Assembly: GCA_945896765.1 (NCBI GenBank)
Contig: CAMDEL010000074.1
Coordinates: 1 to 7,378 of the forward strand
Source of the DNA: Singulisphaera sp. GP187
Lineage (GTDB): Bacteria > Planctomycetota > Phycisphaerae > Phycisphaerales > SM1A02
Length of the DNA stretch: 7,378 nucleotides
Direction: 5' to 3'
The position numbers were made by a program, and so were the translations under genes. Below, piece after piece: positions 5,573-7,378 of the stretch. Each line of letters starts with the position of its first letter. Position 1 is the stretch's first letter. The notes beneath the pieces are model-generated. The model saw only the letters and a list, made by a program, of their open reading frames with translations, made no database searches and had not been told where the DNA came from.

Positions 5573-6598
5573 ATGCAATTAGGAATGATTGGACTCGGAC
5601 GTATGGGCGCGAATATGACTCTGCGTCTCTTGAAAGCTGGACATCAAGTGGTGGTCTTTGATCGTAGCGCTGAAGCGATTGCTGAACTTGTCAAAGCTGG
5701 AGCAGTTGGCGCAACAAGTCTTGCTGACCTGACCAAGAAACTGACTGGACCTCGCCACGTTTGGCTGATGATTCCAGCGGCATATGTCGATCAGTCCATC
5801 AACGAACTTCTCCCGCTGCTTTCAGCAGACGATGCAATCATTGACGGTGGAAATTCCTATTACAAGGATGATATTCGTCGCTCAAAAATGCTTGCTGAAA
5901 AGAAAATGCACTATGTCGACTGCGGAACTTCCGGCGGCGTCTGGGGACTCGAACGCGGCTATTCGCAGATGATCGGTGGCGACGTGAAAGTCGTGACTCG
6001 CATGGATCCAATTTTCAGCGCACTTGCTCCGGGCAAAGCCAGCGCTCCTCCAACTCCAGGGCGCAAGTCGAAGGGAACTGCCGAACAGGGCTATCTGCAT
6101 TGCGGTCCTTCTGGCGCAGGGCATTTCGTCAAGATGGTTCACAACGGAATTGAATATGGAATGATGGCTGCCTATGCAGAGGGATTAAATATTCTCCGTC
6201 ACGCTGATGCAGGAATGCACACGCGCGAAATCGACGCAGAAACAACTCCCCTGCGAGATCCAAGTGATTTCATGTACCAATTCGACCTTCCAGAAGTGAC
6301 CGAAGTCTGGCGCCGAGGCAGCGTGATCGCATCATGGCTCTTGGATCTGACTGCGCAGGCATTTGCGAGCGATAAGGATCTCACCACATTCGCTGGGCGA
6401 GTCTCTGATTCTGGCGAAGGCCGCTGGACGATTCTTGCTGCGATTGAAGAAGGCGTTCCTGTTCATGTTCTCAGCGCAGCATTGATGGATCGATTCGAAA
6501 GTCGCGGGCAATCCGACTTCGCAAACAAGGTTTGCTCTGCAATGCGCATGGGCTTCGGTGGGCACTTGGAAAAACCTGCGGACAAAAAAGGATCCTGA
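5573..6598 (+). CDS. gnd: 6-phosphogluconate dehydrogenase, decarboxylating, short form (341 aa)
   Basis: This cytoplasmic enzyme oxidatively decarboxylates 6-phosphogluconate to ribulose 5-phosphate plus CO2, reducing NAD+ or NADP+ (oxidative pentose phosphate pathway). The N-terminal Rossmann domain has GLGRMG (7-12), an acidic Asp30 at the end of the second strand, DGGNSYYKDD (91-100) and GTSGGVWGLERGY (118-130). The catalytic stretch GHFVKMVHNGIEYG (183-196) contains Lys187 and Glu194, spaced like sheep enzyme Lys183/Glu190. The C-terminal helical part carries EVWRRGSVIASWLLDLTA (243-260), RVSDSGEGRWT (276-286) and a final FGGH (328-331). At 341 residues it belongs to the short (YqeC/GndA-like) group, not the ~470-residue Gnd. 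A Pro/Gly-rich insertion lies near 153-170. AGGAG sits 8 bases before the ATG. It is followed one base after its stop by zwf, as expected for a pathway operon. NAD preference is suggested by Asp30 but not shown. Confidence 0.94.
   Translation: MQLGMIGLGRMGANMTLRLLKAGHQVVVFDRSAEAIAELVKAGAVGATSLADLTKKLTGPRHVWLMIPAAYVDQSINELLPLLSADDAIIDGGNSYYKDDIRRSKMLAEKKMHYVDCGTSGGVWGLERGYSQMIGGDVKVVTRMDPIFSALAPGKASAPPTPGRKSKGTAEQGYLHCGPSGAGHFVKMVHNGIEYGMMAAYAEGLNILRHADAGMHTREIDAETTPLRDPSDFMYQFDLPEVTEVWRRGSVIASWLLDLTAQAFASDKDLTTFAGRVSDSGEGRWTILAAIEEGVPVHVLSAALMDRFESRGQSDFANKVCSAMRMGFGGHLEKPADKKGS
6587..6592 (+). promoter_or_regulatory. Ribosome binding site of zwf inside the end of gnd
   Basis: AAAGGA within the last codons of gnd lies 7 bases before the ATG at 6600. 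It supports that start over the in-frame ATG at 6627 and suggests translational coupling. Confidence 0.7.
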
Positions 6599-6599
6599 T

Positions 6600-7378
6600 A
6601 TGGCGAATCATATTCCTGCAGATGCGATGGTATTTTTCGGCGCCACGGGTGATCTTGCCCACAAGAAAACCTTTGCTGCGCTGCAATCTCTTGTTCGTCG
6701 CGGCGTGCTGAATGTCCCGATCGTCGGCGTTGCGAAAAGCGGAATGACGCTCGAGCAATTGAAGGTGCGTGCGCGTGATGGCATCGAGAAATTCGGTGGC
6801 GGCGTGGACGAAGTTGCGTTCAAGAAAATGTGCGATCTCCTGCGTTATGTCGACGGGGATTACGCCGACCCAACGACATTTGCCAATGTCCGCAAGGAAC
6901 TAGGCAATGCACAGTCTCCTCTGCATTATCTCGCGATTCCACCTTCGTTGTTTGGTCCTGTTTCTTCCCATCTTGGAACTTCCGGTTGCGCAAAAGGTGC
7001 ACGAGTCGTTGTCGAAAAGCCATTCGGGCATAATCGAAAAACTGCAACCGCACTCAATGCCCTTTTGCATGCAGTATTCGATGAAACTTCGATCTTCAGA
7101 ATCGATCATTATCTCGGCAAAGAAGCTGTTCAGAACATCTTGTATTTCCGATTTGCCAATGCGTTTTTGGAACCAATTTGGAATCGGCACCATATTCGTC
7201 AAATCCAAATCACGATGGCTGAATCGTTTGGCGTCGAAGGACGCGGAAGTTTTTATGACGCCACCGGCGCTTTGCGCGATGTCATCCAAAATCACTTGAT
7301 GCAAGTCGTCGGCTTCCTCTGCATGGAAGCTCCAAACTGGGAAGACACGGAACGAACGCGCGACGAACAAGTCAAACT
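6600..7378 (+). CDS. zwf: Glucose-6-phosphate dehydrogenase, N-terminal part (C-terminus beyond the right edge)
   Basis: This cytoplasmic enzyme oxidises glucose 6-phosphate to 6-phosphoglucono-1,5-lactone with NAD(P)+, the entry step of the oxidative pentose phosphate and Entner-Doudoroff routes. I translated it by hand: 259 full codons, open at the window end. The nucleotide-binding loop is GATGDLAHKK (14-23, usually GASGDLA). EKPFGH (139-144) follows, then the active-site signature RIDHYLGKE (167-175) and the stretch GVEGRGSFYD to IQNHLMQ (211-235). Asp169, His170 and His232 line up with the Leuconostoc catalytic/phosphate residues Asp177, His178 and His240 (same spacing of 62 between the histidines). 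The family is about 450-510 residues, so roughly half is visible. The ATG starts one base after the gnd TGA. An alternative in-frame ATG at 6627 would leave only four residues before the GATGDL loop; the ribosome site favours 6600. Confidence 0.95.
   Translation, partial: MANHIPADAMVFFGATGDLAHKKTFAALQSLVRRGVLNVPIVGVAKSGMTLEQLKVRARDGIEKFGGGVDEVAFKKMCDLLRYVDGDYADPTTFANVRKELGNAQSPLHYLAIPPSLFGPVSSHLGTSGCAKGARVVVEKPFGHNRKTATALNALLHAVFDETSIFRIDHYLGKEAVQNILYFRFANAFLEPIWNRHHIRQIQITMAESFGVEGRGSFYDATGALRDVIQNHLMQVVGFLCMEAPNWEDTERTRDEQVK

Noticed and set aside
6900..7370. 156-codon minus-strand open frame
   Set aside because: It lies opposite the zwf reading frame, which is conserved through signature motifs over the same bases.
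1..7378. Mobile element, CRISPR, phage or defence system
   Set aside because: No transposase, integrase, direct repeat array, terminal repeats or tRNA was seen; all genes are standard pilus-motor or central-metabolism families.

Overview
The window is a compact bacterial chromosomal segment with six protein genes in two divergent blocks, four complete and one cut by each edge. No rRNA, tRNA, CRISPR array, transposase or integrase is visible. No stretch over 300 bases lacks a gene.

The leftward block (minus strand, read from about 5425 down to 1) is a type IV pilus / type II secretion-like motor cluster. Its order of transcription is: a PilB/GspE-family hexameric ATPase (586 aa, TTG start), a PilT retraction-type ATPase (385 aa), a second PilB/GspE-family ATPase (590 aa), and the N-terminal 186 residues of the inner-membrane platform protein PilC/GspF, which leaves the window on the left. 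The presumed division of labour is that one or both PilB-like ATPases drive pilin polymerisation through PilC, while PilT drives depolymerisation. Both PilB-like proteins begin with paired 24-residue repeats of the MshEN type, a known cyclic-di-GMP-binding fold, so pilus extension may respond to that messenger. The canonical positions are only partly kept.

The rightward block (plus strand, from 5573) starts the oxidative pentose phosphate pathway: a short-form 6-phosphogluconate dehydrogenase (341 aa), followed one base after its stop by glucose-6-phosphate dehydrogenase, which is cut by the right edge. Together they produce reduced nicotinamide cofactor and ribulose 5-phosphate from glucose 6-phosphate. 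The lactonase that should act between them is not in view.

The 147-base divergent spacer (5426-5572) holds both sets of start signals, including an extended -10 candidate for the pilus operon and a small palindrome. The 109-base gap between pilT and the 590-aa pilB holds a perfect 8+8 inverted repeat and -10-like hexamers, so that pilB may have its own promoter.

Organism: base composition is close to balanced. The two-ATPase/pilT/pilC arrangement, the PilT sequence style (for example AAETGHLVFGTLHTTGAA) and the lysine-rich PilC linker resemble what I recall from the Planctomycetes/Verrucomicrobia group. This is an impression from memory, not a search result. I see no clear new biological system here. 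The most useful leads are the paired ATPases with divergent MshEN modules and the inverted repeat before the second pilB.
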